A stretch of 46,750 nucleotides of DNA from Pantoea eucrina (GCF_002095385.1 NZ_MIPP01000030.1:1-46750); one strand, 5' to 3'; positions 9,291 through 19,173 are shown, counted from the stretch's first letter. A program made the numbers and translations. Notes: a model not told the origin generated them from the sequence alone.

Positions 9291-9385
9291 ATTACACCCC
9301 GTTAACAGTATGGTTGATTTTATTTCCATTCTTTTGCTTTTAGCCGTAGCATATAATTCCCAGGGCCATAGGATCGGGAATTCTT

Positions 9386-10231
9386 ATGAAAACAGGTGTA
9401 AAAGCAACTACAGTCAGAGATATCGAAAATTGCTATAGCAAAATAATGCAAAGCGAAAATTTTCATGCGGCTTTGATGACGCATGCAAATATGATCTGTA
9501 AAGAGTTCGCATCCAATAAGATGTTCTATAAATACATTTTCAAAAATAACAGATTTCTTGCATCCGTGATTATCACGTGTGTCTTCTTTAAAAAAGAGAA
9601 GCCTTGCCTGAATGATATAAAGTATCAGTGCATCAGAACCAATATGATCAGTCCTAATACTGTCTCTTCTCTGCTATTACTGTTAAAAACGGGTAGCTAT
9701 ATATCCACCAGAAAAGACACTATTGATAAGAGAAAAACGCATTTTTCAATTACTGACCGGGGATTGAAGTCAGCGATGTCGTTAACAAAGACGGTGGCTA
9801 TTCCATTAGATGAAATGGGTATAACGGATTTCAAAGTCAATAACTTCTCAGTAGAGAATATGCAAAGCTTCTTTAAAAGATACTATGACATATTTCATCA
9901 CGATATCCATCTTATTAATATTGCTGACAAAGCTGATATTTTTATCAACAAAGACTCCGGTCATATGATTATGACTCATCTATATCTTCACGGAACTACC
10001 GCACAAGACTGCGGTGAGGCATTAACCATCATCAGCCTGGCGAAGCGCTGCGGCGTATCACGCTCGCATCTTCGTAACATCATATTAGAAGCGAAAGAAA
10101 ATTCCCTGGTGGATTACGATCCGAAATCAGGCCGCATACACATTCTGGAGTCTTATAATGCGATGTATCATAAATATATGGCGTATTATTTTTCTTTTGT
10201 CCTTTATGCCGCCGAGAATTTCAAAGATTAG
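9386..10231 (+). CDS. Uncharacterised winged-helix regulator, two putative DNA-binding segments
   Basis: 281 aa, AT-rich, not assigned to a named protein. Residues about 90-130 (ISPNTVSSLLLLLKTGSYIS, then DKRKTHFSITDRGLKSA) look like the recognition helix and wing of a MarR-type domain. Residues about 215-250 (ISLAKRCGVSRSHLRNIILE, then NSLVDYDPKSGRIHI) look like a second helix-turn-helix plus wing. There is no signal peptide or clear membrane segment. It sits between a LuxR-type regulator and a fimbrial operon, suggesting a role in fimbrial control; the exact ligand or target is unknown. The composition suggests acquisition by transfer. Confidence 0.7.
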   Translation: MKTGVKATTVRDIENCYSKIMQSENFHAALMTHANMICKEFASNKMFYKYIFKNNRFLASVIITCVFFKKEKPCLNDIKYQCIRTNMISPNTVSSLLLLLKTGSYISTRKDTIDKRKTHFSITDRGLKSAMSLTKTVAIPLDEMGITDFKVNNFSVENMQSFFKRYYDIFHHDIHLINIADKADIFINKDSGHMIMTHLYLHGTTAQDCGEALTIISLAKRCGVSRSHLRNIILEAKENSLVDYDPKSGRIHILESYNAMYHKYMAYYFSFVLYAAENFKD

Positions 10232-10240
10232 TTGCTCTTC

Positions 10241-10276
10241 CTTTCTGCATTGCGGTAACACTGGTAATGCAGAAAG
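10241..10276. terminator. Strong stem-loop downstream of the winged-helix regulator gene
   Basis: CTTTCTGCATT (10241-10251) and AATGCAGAAAG (10266-10276) form a perfect 11-bp stem with a 14-nt loop. There is no T-run, so it may be a weak terminator or a 3'-end stabiliser. Confidence 0.5.
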
Positions 10277-10320
10277 AGTAAGTAATCCTCCTGGCTTTGT
10301 AAATGTTAATGATTAGACCC

Positions 10321-10457
10321 AAAAAAAAACACCTGATCTGGACAGGTGACTTCCCCTGAACGCAAAGAGCTGAATAAAAGATCGCATTTAGCAAGCATTC
10401 TTTCTTAGCAAGCAAGGCACGATACTAAAAGCGTTGCATTTCGGCGATAATGCCGAA
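10321..10457 (-). ncRNA. Candidate small RNA with its own terminator (undescribed)
   Basis: On the minus strand CACCTG (10348-10343), a 7-nt loop and CAGGTG (10335-10330) are followed by nine T, a textbook Rho-independent terminator, yet no minus-strand gene lies upstream of it. A perfect -10 TATAAT is at 10468-10463 (minus), giving a start near 10457 and a transcript opening with the stem TTCGGC/GCCGAA. Alternatively a FNR-like box centred at 10480.5 would be at exactly -41.5 for a start at 10439, with CATTAT as -10. Either gives about 120-137 nt. It carries two copies of TGCTTGCTAA. I do not recognise it as a named sRNA. Confidence 0.5.
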
Positions 10458-10473
10458 CTATGATTATAACTAA

Positions 10474-10487
10474 TTGTTTTTGATCAA
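10474..10487. promoter_or_regulatory. FNR-like box
   Basis: TTGTTTTTGATCAA matches 9 of 10 fixed positions of the FNR consensus TTGAT-N4-ATCAA. Located upstream of the candidate sRNA, on the far side from its terminator. Confidence 0.45.
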
Positions 10488-10986
10488 TAATATGCAATGA
10501 TAGTTGTCATGATAGACCCATCTGCTTTTGTGATTCAAATTTTTAATTCATAATAGCTAATGTAAATGATCAACGGTGATTATTATTACACAGGTAAACC
10601 GATCATTGTTTCTTAACTGAATCATTAAAGAAAACGTATTTTGCTATCCTGGTTAGCTGTTTATTCGAAATGCGAGTTAGGATTTTTCTCAATACCGATC
10701 AGTATGCCTGGATACATATAGGAATATAATAAAATAGGATGATTTAAATAATCTTATTACCTGGTTTTTAATTTTACATAAACGTGCTCTGAACGGGCTA
10801 AAGCAGATATAAATTCTGTCTCTGCCGTTATGTCATTTTTTTATTTCAATTTATTCCGCTGTTTTTTTTTCAGGTTTACCGGGTTAGCTCGTAACTCTAC
10901 TCTCTGGCTTCCCTGGTCAGGGATTGATAGTTAGGGCGATAGCTGTTTTTCGGCAGCATTCGGTTATCTTGAGACGAGGTATAATT
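10488..10986. other. AT-rich leader and promoter region of the fimbrial operon
   Basis: About 500 bp of AT-rich DNA with homopolymer T runs and no open reading frame of note, directly upstream of the pilin gene. Composition of this kind is typical of H-NS-silenced promoters. I could not fix a promoter. I saw no pair of short inverted repeats of the kind that bound an invertible fimbrial switch, and there is no recombinase gene in the window. Confidence 0.5.
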
Positions 10987-11508
10987 ATGAAAAAAAAGAC
11001 ACTTATTGCTGTGCTGGCGGCTGCCGGCATGTGCCCGGCCGTATTTGCTGCCGATGGCACAATAAATTTCACCGGGAGTATCCGCGATACAGCCTGCACC
11101 GTTAATACCAGCTCTGCTACGCAGACCGTCAATCTGGGCACTGTAGCCGCCAGCTCTTTTGGCGCGGCCGGTACGCAGGCCTCGGCAACGCGTTTTACCA
11201 TTAACCTTACCAGCTGTCCGACAGCGGTGACGTCAGCCAGCATCCGCTTTGACGGTCCGCTGGCGAGCGGCAACTCCAGCCTGCTCGGCCTGACGTCCGG
11301 AACCGGCGTGGCTACCGGCGTTGGTATCGGTATCTATGAACAGAACAGCACCACGCTGATTCCTGTCGGGCAGGCATCTGCGCCTGTCACGCTCTCTTCT
11401 ACCGGCACCAATGCCCTTAATTTCATCGCCAAATATGTGTCAACTGCTGCTACCGTTGGCGCAGGTACGGCGAATGCTGCTGCCACGTTTACCGTTGCCT
11501 ATAACTGA
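10987..11508 (+). CDS. Type 1-like fimbrial major subunit (pilin)
   Basis: 173-aa chaperone-usher pilin. Signal peptide of about 21 residues ending PAVFA before ADGTINFTG. Two cysteines (37 and 77) form the usual pilin disulfide, and the C-terminus GTANAAATFTVAYN carries the alternating hydrophobic strand and penultimate Tyr recognised by the chaperone. The start at 10987 follows GAGGT with proper spacing; an upstream in-frame start would spoil the signal peptide. First gene of a four-gene operon in the order pilin-chaperone-usher-adhesin, as in the E. coli yeh type. Confidence 0.93.
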   Translation: MKKKTLIAVLAAAGMCPAVFAADGTINFTGSIRDTACTVNTSSATQTVNLGTVAASSFGAAGTQASATRFTINLTSCPTAVTSASIRFDGPLASGNSSLLGLTSGTGVATGVGIGIYEQNSTTLIPVGQASAPVTLSSTGTNALNFIAKYVSTAATVGAGTANAAATFTVAYN

Positions 11509-11514
11509 TAATGC

Positions 11515-11530
11515 GAGCCGCTTGCGGCTC
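11515..11530 (+). terminator. Stem-loop between pilin and chaperone genes (attenuator or mRNA stabiliser)
   Basis: GAGCCGC, TT, GCGGCTC directly after the pilin stop, followed by a pyrimidine tract rather than a pure T-run. Such hairpins usually let pilin mRNA outnumber downstream mRNA. Confidence 0.65.
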
Positions 11531-11551
11531 CTTCTCTTCAGGGAAGACTTC

Positions 11552-12220
11552 ATGATTCGTTTTTGTATTCTATTGATAGTGCTGATCAATCCACTGATGA
11601 GCCTGGCAGGGGTTGAGATAGGGGGTTCACGGCTCATTTATGAGGGGAATGCGCGGCAGGCTGCGCTGAGCATCAGTAATCCGGATGATTATCCCTACCT
11701 GATTCAGGCATGGGTAGATAAAGATCCTACACAACGTCACAGTGACAACACGTTTATTGCCACGCCGCCCCTGTTCCGGCTGGAGCCGCATACGCAAAAT
11801 TCTGTCCGCATTGTCTATACCGGCGCGGCGCTGCCTGCCGATCGGGAATCTCTGTACTGGCTGAGCATTAAGTCCGTGCCGGGCACGCCGAAAGAGGAGA
11901 CCAATCGCCTGTTAATCACCGTAAAAAGCGTCTTCAAACTCTTTTACCGGCCGGCAGGGTTACCAGGCGATGCGGCGACAGCGTTTGAAAAAATCACTTT
12001 TCGTCGTCAGGGCGACCGTATTTACGCTTCTAATCCCACGCCGTTTTATATCTCCTTTTATGAACTGAAAATGGGCAACGCTAAGCTGAAATCGCTGCCT
12101 GTGCTCAGTCCATTATCAGAGCAGGCTATCGATTTTCCGCCGGGAACCGCAGGCACGCTATCCTGGCGGGCGATTAATGATTACGGCGGTATTACCGACG
12201 TCAGAACTGCAAAAATCTGA
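11552..12220 (+). CDS. Periplasmic fimbrial chaperone, PapD family
   Basis: 222 aa. Signal peptide of about 19 residues (MIRFCILLIVLINPLMSLA), then the two immunoglobulin-like domains of PapD chaperones: SRLIYEGNARQAALSISN and DYPYLIQAWVD in domain 1, PPLFRLEPHTQNSVRIVY, and the conserved basic motif TVKSVFKLFYRP near residue 130, whose Lys anchors the subunit carboxylate. The start at 11552 has GGGAAG upstream and gives a proper signal peptide; a longer frame overlaps the pilin gene. It escorts subunits to the usher encoded 17 bp downstream. Confidence 0.92.
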   Translation: MIRFCILLIVLINPLMSLAGVEIGGSRLIYEGNARQAALSISNPDDYPYLIQAWVDKDPTQRHSDNTFIATPPLFRLEPHTQNSVRIVYTGAALPADRESLYWLSIKSVPGTPKEETNRLLITVKSVFKLFYRPAGLPGDAATAFEKITFRRQGDRIYASNPTPFYISFYELKMGNAKLKSLPVLSPLSEQAIDFPPGTAGTLSWRAINDYGGITDVRTAKI

Positions 12221-12237
12221 TTAAGGCCTGACCATCA

Positions 12238-14787
12238 ATGCGGACGACGCTTTTTACCCGCCAGTCAGGCCGGTCGGCGTCAGCGATGACAGGCTTCATG
12301 CTGGCAGCGCTGATGAGCCCTCCCGGATCTGCAACAGATTATTTTGATCCTGCCGCGCTCGAGCTGCGCGGGCAGGTGAGTGCTATCGACCTCTCGGCAC
12401 TGGAACAGCCCGGCGGTCAGATCCCCGGACGATATCGGACGGAAATCTATCTGAACAGCCGCTATATGGCTGAAAGAATACTAAATTTCACGCTGGGTGA
12501 GCGTGGACTTATCCCGGAGATCACTAAAGAAGATCTGCTTTCCTGGGGCGTGCGCAGCCAGGCGACACCGGCATTTTCAGCGATGAGCAAGGGATCACTC
12601 CGCCAGCCGATCGATCGCGTCCTGCCCGACGGCCAGCTTAGCTATGACTTTGCTCAGCGGCGTCTGGATATCAGCATTCCTCAGGCGTTTATGCAGCAGA
12701 GTGTGCAGGGAGCGGTCTCCCCTGAAGAGTGGGATGACGGGCTGCCTGCTGCCTTTGTGAATTACGCCTACAGCGGTGCCAGCAGCCGCAGCGACGCTCG
12801 TCAGGGAACGGTTCAGAATAATTATCTGAATCTGCGCAGTGGCGTAAACCTGGGAGCATGGCGTCTCAGAAACTATTCATCCTGGTCTGATAACAGGCGC
12901 TCGCGCCAGTGGAACAGCATCAATACTTACCTGCAGCATGACGTTAAATCACTTAACGCGCAGTTTGTGGCGGGTGACAGCTATAGCCCGGCAGGCGTGT
13001 TCGATAGCGTCGCTTTTCGCGGCGTGCAGCTCTACTCTGATGACAATATGCTGCCGGAAAGCCGGCGTGGATTTGCCCCGGTCATTCGCGGCATCGCGCA
13101 GAGTAATGCGCGCGTTACCATTCGCCAGGATGGAAACATCATCTATCAGGCTTATGTTTCACCAGGACCTTTTGCAATTACCGATCTCTATCCTGTCTCC
13201 TCAGGCGGCGATCTCAGCGTCTCAATTCGCGAAGCAGATGGCACAGTGCGTCAGTTTGTTCAGGCATTCTCAGCAGTGCCGCTGATGCTGCGTGAAGGTC
13301 AGGCTAAATATGCACTGACGGCGGGTAAGTATCGGGTGGTTGCCGCTGATAATGCCGCCCGGTACGAACCACTCTTTTTGCAGACAACCGGGAGCTATGG
13401 TCTGACGAATGCCAGCACGCTCTACGGCGGAATAATTCTGTCCGGCGATTATATGAGCAGTAGTCTGGGATCGGCTAAAGGGCTGGGTTATCTGGGTTCG
13501 GTCTCGATAGACGGAACCTGGGCGCATGCGCAGTCAGGTGAGATCGAAAAACAGGGGGCATCGTTCCGTTTTCAGTATGCCAAAGATTTTACCGCCAGCG
13601 GAACCACGTTTAATCTGGCCGGCTATCGCTACTCAACATCCGGCTATATGGATTTTAATGAGGCAAATGGCTATTACAATACACCCCCGCTTAATGCCAG
13701 CAATGATGAGCTGATTGGTTCAAAGCAGGCGCAACGCGTCTGGACGGAGTGGCGCAATCGCCACAATAAACGCAGCCGGGCCGAGCTAAACATCAATCAG
13801 AGGCTGGGCGATTTTGGCAGTCTCTATCTGTCTGCTTATCAGCAACAATACTGGGGCATAAGCGGCCGGGAAAATACGTTTAATCTCGGCTACAGCATCA
13901 GCCACAATGCGGTGAGCTATACGCTTAACTACATGCGTTCGTCCTCGCCCTGGCTAAGCCAGCAGAATAACGTGTTTTCGCTGGCCGTTCAGATTCCGTT
14001 TGAACGCTTTATGCCGAAAAGCTGGCTTAACGTCTCAGCCAGCCAGACAAACAGTAGTGGATTGATGGCATCAGCCGGTATTGCGGGCGTGGCGCTGGCG
14101 GATAACACGCTTAGCTATAACATTCAGCAGGGTTATGCCAGCCGGGGAACCGGCGGGTCGGGCAGCGCAACCCTCGACTATAAAGGTTCTTCCGGTGAAT
14201 ATCTGGCGGGCTATAACGTAACCCGCCAGACGCGACAGCTTAATTATGGCGTCATGGGGGGGATCCTGGTTCACCCCTGGGGCCTTACTCTATCGCAGCC
14301 CTTAGGCGATACGATGGCGCTGGTAAGGGCAGACAAAGCGGCAAATGTGAAGGTAGAAAATAGCACTGGTGTTTATACCGATAGCCGGGGTTATGCCGTG
14401 GTGCCCTATCTCTCTCCCTACCAGCGAAACATCATCAAACTAGATTCCGGCACGCTGGCCGACGACATCGATCTTACTGCAGATACCCGTCGTGTTGTGC
14501 CAGGACAGGGCGCGCTGGTTCTGGCAGATTTCCCGACAGCGGCGGGGCAGAAAATAATGCTGACGCTGAATTCAGAAAAAACTATTCCTTATGGCGCGTC
14601 GGCCACGGTAACCAGCGGCAGCCAGACATCATCAGGTATCGTAGACGATCGTCATCAGGTTTATCTGAGCGGCGTGCCGTCGCGCGGCACGGTAAAGGTG
14701 GTCTGGCAGCACGACGGATGTCAGGCCGATTACGTCCTTCCCGGCGACAAGCCGGTTATACAACTTATTAGCCTGCAATGCCGGTAA
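12238..14787 (+). CDS. Outer-membrane fimbrial usher, FimD/PapC family
   Basis: 849 aa, the usual usher length. After a signal sequence of about 32 residues comes the N-terminal periplasmic domain (FDPAALELRGQVSAIDLSAL), the plug and 24-strand barrel region with RGFAPVIRGIAQSNARVTIRQ and the conserved VSPGPFAITDLYPVSSGGDL, and C-terminal periplasmic domains ending CQADYVLPGDKPVIQLISLQ with a terminal Cys pair. It exports and assembles the pilus. Frame intact throughout. Confidence 0.94.
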   Translation: MRTTLFTRQSGRSASAMTGFMLAALMSPPGSATDYFDPAALELRGQVSAIDLSALEQPGGQIPGRYRTEIYLNSRYMAERILNFTLGERGLIPEITKEDLLSWGVRSQATPAFSAMSKGSLRQPIDRVLPDGQLSYDFAQRRLDISIPQAFMQQSVQGAVSPEEWDDGLPAAFVNYAYSGASSRSDARQGTVQNNYLNLRSGVNLGAWRLRNYSSWSDNRRSRQWNSINTYLQHDVKSLNAQFVAGDSYSPAGVFDSVAFRGVQLYSDDNMLPESRRGFAPVIRGIAQSNARVTIRQDGNIIYQAYVSPGPFAITDLYPVSSGGDLSVSIREADGTVRQFVQAFSAVPLMLREGQAKYALTAGKYRVVAADNAARYEPLFLQTTGSYGLTNASTLYGGIILSGDYMSSSLGSAKGLGYLGSVSIDGTWAHAQSGEIEKQGASFRFQYAKDFTASGTTFNLAGYRYSTSGYMDFNEANGYYNTPPLNASNDELIGSKQAQRVWTEWRNRHNKRSRAELNINQRLGDFGSLYLSAYQQQYWGISGRENTFNLGYSISHNAVSYTLNYMRSSSPWLSQQNNVFSLAVQIPFERFMPKSWLNVSASQTNSSGLMASAGIAGVALADNTLSYNIQQGYASRGTGGSGSATLDYKGSSGEYLAGYNVTRQTRQLNYGVMGGILVHPWGLTLSQPLGDTMALVRADKAANVKVENSTGVYTDSRGYAVVPYLSPYQRNIIKLDSGTLADDIDLTADTRRVVPGQGALVLADFPTAAGQKIMLTLNSEKTIPYGASATVTSGSQTSSGIVDDRHQVYLSGVPSRGTVKVVWQHDGCQADYVLPGDKPVIQLISLQCR

Positions 14788-14797
14788 AGGATTAACC

Positions 14798-15805
14798 ATG
14801 CGAAAAATTCTGCTGCTTATTATTCTGGCTCTGCCCGGTGCCTTTACGGTGCAAACGGCTTACGCCTGGAACTGTTCCGTTGCGACAGCGACAAGCGTTA
14901 TCACGCCGCCAACGCTGGTGGTACAGAGAGATCTACCGGTTGGCGCCATGATCGGGAGCGTGCTGACCTCAGATATGGCGGGAAGATTTAGCTGTTCAGA
15001 TACGCCTGCGCCGGCGCTGACCTATCAGGAGTTTGGCATCAAGAGTCATGGCAAAAATGTCAAGATTATTGACGGACGCAATATCTACAGTACCGGTATT
15101 GCAGGCATTGGCTACGCATTCGGCGGGCTGTCCGGGAATAACTGTGCCGGCACGTCAGGGTGGGTGGATAGTGTCTGGGGACCGAACGTTCAGCAGCTCT
15201 GCAAAAGCAGTGGCCTGCTGGCCAGTCAGCCGATGACGGGGCAGGCGCTGGTGCAGTTCTATAAGACGGCGCAAACCACCGGCAGCGGTAGCGTCGGCGC
15301 GCAGCTGATTGGCTCATTTATCCTGCGCAACAATCAGTCAGCCTGGATGTGGCCGGAGGCATATATCAACCTCGGTGCATTGACGGTAACGACGGTGGCC
15401 TGTTCGGTAACCAATAGCGCGCTTTCGGTCACAATGGGTACGGTGCAGAAGCGGGCCTTCAGGGGCGCGGGCACCGGACCGGGCGACAGTTTTACCCGCA
15501 CGCTGACCATTCCGCTGAACTGCAATGCAGGTACGCGGGTAAACGTGCAGATCGATGGCAGCGTTCAGGATGCGGCAAATGGCGTACTCAATCTGACCGG
15601 CGGAACTGGCAGTGCAACAGGAGTGGGCATTCAGCTGCTCTACAACAATGTACCGTTAACGCTGCAAAAGCCAATTAACACCGGCAGTGCGGACACAGCC
15701 GGAACGTTCAGTATCCCGCTGCAGGCGCGCTATTATCAGACCGGAAGTGATATTACGCCCGGTACAGCAAATGCCACCGCCACCTTTACAATTACCTATC
15801 AGTAA
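14798..15805 (+). CDS. Fimbrial tip adhesin (two-domain pilin-like protein)
   Basis: 335 aa, about twice the pilin length. Signal peptide of about 23 residues ending QTAYA, then an N-terminal domain of about 170 residues with several cysteines (probable receptor-binding domain, not similar to a lectin I can name), then a C-terminal pilin domain from about residue 195 (VACSVTNSALSVTMGTV) with the typical end GTANATATFTITYQ. The last gene of the operon, 10 bp after the usher. Tip position is inferred from domain layout and gene order. Confidence 0.86.
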   Translation: MRKILLLIILALPGAFTVQTAYAWNCSVATATSVITPPTLVVQRDLPVGAMIGSVLTSDMAGRFSCSDTPAPALTYQEFGIKSHGKNVKIIDGRNIYSTGIAGIGYAFGGLSGNNCAGTSGWVDSVWGPNVQQLCKSSGLLASQPMTGQALVQFYKTAQTTGSGSVGAQLIGSFILRNNQSAWMWPEAYINLGALTVTTVACSVTNSALSVTMGTVQKRAFRGAGTGPGDSFTRTLTIPLNCNAGTRVNVQIDGSVQDAANGVLNLTGGTGSATGVGIQLLYNNVPLTLQKPINTGSADTAGTFSIPLQARYYQTGSDITPGTANATATFTITYQ

Positions 15806-15876
15806 TGGTGCGACGCCTGCCGGGAAGGTCTAATCGCAGTGAACCGGTCAGAGATAAGCGGAAGGGGCAGCTGATA

Positions 15877-15907
15877 GCCAGCCCGGGCTGAGAAGCCCGC
15901 GGCTGGC
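15877..15907. terminator. Stem-loop between the convergent adhesin and fghA genes
   Basis: GCCAGCC (15877-15883) pairs with GGCTGGC (15901-15907), and GGGCT with AGCCC inside. No T-run on either strand, so termination strength is uncertain. Confidence 0.5.
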
Positions 15908-15913
15908 AAAGGA

Positions 15914-16756
15914 CTATACCAGCAGATGTTTCGCGTGAAAGCGCAGGTGATCTTCCACAAAAGTGGCGATAAAGAAGTAGCTGTGGTCGTAACCCGGCTG
16001 AATGCGCAGCTCCAGCGGGAATCCCTGTTCGCGCGCAATCGCCTCAAGGCGCTCCGGACGCAGCTGGTCCGCGAGAAACTGATCGCCGTCGCCCTGATCG
16101 ATCAGCAGCGGCAGACGCTGCTCCGCCTCCTGCATCAGCAGGCAACTGTCCCATTCCCGCCACGCCTGGCGGTCGTCGCCGAGATAGGCAGTAAACGCCT
16201 TTTGTCCCCAGGGGACGTCGCAGGGATTCACAATCGGTGCAAAGGCTGAAGCGGAAGCAAAGCGTCCGCCGAGGCGCAGTGCCAGTACCAGCGCACCGTG
16301 TCCTCCCATTGAGTGGCCCATAATCGACTGCCGATCGCTCAGCTTGAAGTTATCCGCCAGCAGCGCCGGCAGCTCCTCGCTGAGGTAGTCAAACATACGA
16401 TAGTGCGCCGCCCACGGCTGCTGCGTTGCGTTGAGATAGAAGCCGGCGCCCTGGCCGAGATCGTAACTCTCATCGTTAGCCACCGCGTCCCCGCGCGGGC
16501 TGGTGTCCGGCATAATCAGCACCAGACCCAGCTCTGCGGCCACGCGCTGCGCGCCCGCTTTGGTGGTGAAATTTTCGTCGCTGCAGGTCAGTCCGGCGAG
16601 AAACCAGACCGCAGGCGGCGGCGTATCAGCTTTGGGCGGCGGTAAAAAAATGCTGAACGTCATCGGGCAGTTCAGCACCGATGACTGATGTCGCCAGCGT
16701 TGTTGCCAGCCGCTAAAGATGCGGTGTTCTTCCAGCAGTTCCAGCGTGGATGCCAT
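15914..16756 (-). CDS. fghA: S-formylglutathione hydrolase
   Basis: 280-aa serine hydrolase (esterase D family) that splits S-formylglutathione to formate and glutathione, the second step of glutathione-dependent formaldehyde removal. Nucleophile Ser149 in [10 protein letters not shown]; acid and base in [10 protein letters not shown] and GYDHSYFF. Size fits E. coli FrmB/YeiG (277-278 aa). GGAGG lies 4 bp upstream of the ATG. It follows frmA by 11 bp, so they form an operon. Confidence 0.94.
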   Translation of the reverse strand: MASTLELLEEHRIFSGWQQRWRHQSSVLNCPMTFSIFLPPPKADTPPPAVWFLAGLTCSDENFTTKAGAQRVAAELGLVLIMPDTSPRGDAVANDESYDLGQGAGFYLNATQQPWAAHYRMFDYLSEELPALLADNFKLSDRQSIMGHSMGGHGALVLALRLGGRFASASAFAPIVNPCDVPWGQKAFTAYLGDDRQAWREWDSCLLMQEAEQRLPLLIDQGDGDQFLADQLRPERLEAIAREQGFPLELRIQPGYDHSYFFIATFVEDHLRFHAKHLLV

Positions 16757-16767
16757 AACGCCTCCGG

Positions 16768-17934
<1,167 letters not shown>

Positions 17935-17941
17935 TCATTAC

Positions 17942-18868
17942 TTATTTCAGCAGCGTCTGCTCGCTGTCCGGCAGCGGATGCAGCAGGCCGTCGTGCTGTG
18001 GCCGGTCATCAAACATATCGATAATCAGGTATTTCAGCGCCTCGACGTTCGGCGTAAACGCATCGCGTCGCCACATCAGCCAGGTAGCGGTATCGCGATA
18101 GAGCGGCGGCAGCGCGTGCTCCTGTACCCGCTCGCGTGCCGGCATCTGCGCCAGCACGGAGGCGGGCAGCATTGCCACGCCGCCGCCGCCCGCCACGCAG
18201 GCAACCATCGCGTGATAGGACTGGATCTCCATGACGTTGCGCGGTGCGCTCTGGCTGTCGCGGTACCAGCTCTCCAGCCGGGTGCGGTAGGAGCAGCTGT
18301 TGCCAAAGGCAAACAGCGTATCCTGCTGGGTATCGCGTGCGCTGAGGATCGGCGGATGTTCAGGGCTGGAGATCAGCACCATCTCTTCGCTGAAGGCGAT
18401 ACAGCCGTTCAGGTCATCATAGGGAGCCGGACCATCAACCAGCGCCGCCGCCAGCGTGCCGGCGCGCACTTTGTCGATGATATCGCCCGATGTGCCGGTC
18501 ACCAGGGAGAGCGCCACCGCCGGGTAGCGCTGATGATAGGCGGCCAGCAGCGCCGGCAGGCGGGTAGCTGCCGTGCTCTCCATTGAACCAAAAGCAAAAT
18601 TGCCGCCTGGCTCACCGGCGCGGGCGATATTCAGCGCTTCATCGCTCAGCGCCAGAATACGGCGGGCGTAGTTGAGAAAATTATGCCCCATCGGTGACAG
18701 ACGCATGCGCTGCTTCTCGCGGATAAACAGGTCAACCCCGATCTCCTCTTCCAGCTGGCGCAGGCGCGTAGTGAGATTAGAGGGCACGCGATGCAGCTGT
18801 TCAGCGGCTCGCGCCAGAGAACCGGTATCGGCTACACAACAGAACATTCGCAGCTGAACTAAATCCAT
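17942..18868 (-). CDS. LysR-family regulator, PtrR/YneJ-like
   Basis: 308 aa. The N-terminal helix-turn-helix reads MDLVQLRMFCCVADTGSLARAAEQLHRVPSNLTTRLRQLEEEIGVDLF in three consecutive blocks and closely resembles E. coli YneJ/PtrR, as do GNSCSYRTRLESWY and ESYHAMVACVAGGGGVAMLP-type segments further on. Orthology is not claimed because the neighbours differ. It precedes frmA-fghA on the same strand, so it may control formaldehyde detoxification or itself. Confidence 0.85.
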   Translation of the reverse strand: MDLVQLRMFCCVADTGSLARAAEQLHRVPSNLTTRLRQLEEEIGVDLFIREKQRMRLSPMGHNFLNYARRILALSDEALNIARAGEPGGNFAFGSMESTAATRLPALLAAYHQRYPAVALSLVTGTSGDIIDKVRAGTLAAALVDGPAPYDDLNGCIAFSEEMVLISSPEHPPILSARDTQQDTLFAFGNSCSYRTRLESWYRDSQSAPRNVMEIQSYHAMVACVAGGGGVAMLPASVLAQMPARERVQEHALPPLYRDTATWLMWRRDAFTPNVEALKYLIIDMFDDRPQHDGLLHPLPDSEQTLLK

Positions 18869-19173
18869 CCTCTCATCCCGTAAGCAACAAGTGCAATGTT
18901 ATTCATATTTTGTGAGTCTAAACTGCCCGCCGGCGGCTGGCAAGTGCGTTATTGCCGCTTTTGCAGTTTAGCCAGGCGCGCTGCTGATAAGTGTAGTGAT
19001 AGCGACAGCAACAGCCGCTTTTTTGCGCCTTTTGGTACCGCGCACGCGCACGTGCTGATTGCCAATCAGATTGATTACTGGATTAAGCCTGCGTTGTGTT
19101 TCACAATACGCGCTCAGAATTTCCCCCGCGGGCTATGTTCCGCGGGCGCATCACCTGCCGGAGAATGAGAACG
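18869..19173. other. Divergent control region between the LysR gene and folE
   Basis: 305 bp with no gene. It holds a 9-bp inverted repeat CTAAACTGC (18918-18926) and GCAGTTTAG (18963-18971), centres 45 bp apart, and a GC hairpin CCCGCGG/CCGCGGG (19125-19146) ending 27 nt before the folE ATG. No promoter could be fixed with confidence. Confidence 0.5.

Noticed and set aside
10321..10457. Orthologue of FnrS
   Set aside because: A FNR-like box and similar length are present, but the body lacks the recognised FnrS sequence and the locus differs.
10670..10695. RcsAB-like box TTAGGATTTTTCTC upstream of the pilin gene
   Set aside because: Only a loose match in AT-rich DNA; such matches are expected by chance.
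10488..10986. Invertible fimbrial promoter switch
   Set aside because: I found no matching short inverted repeats bounding a segment and no recombinase gene in the window.
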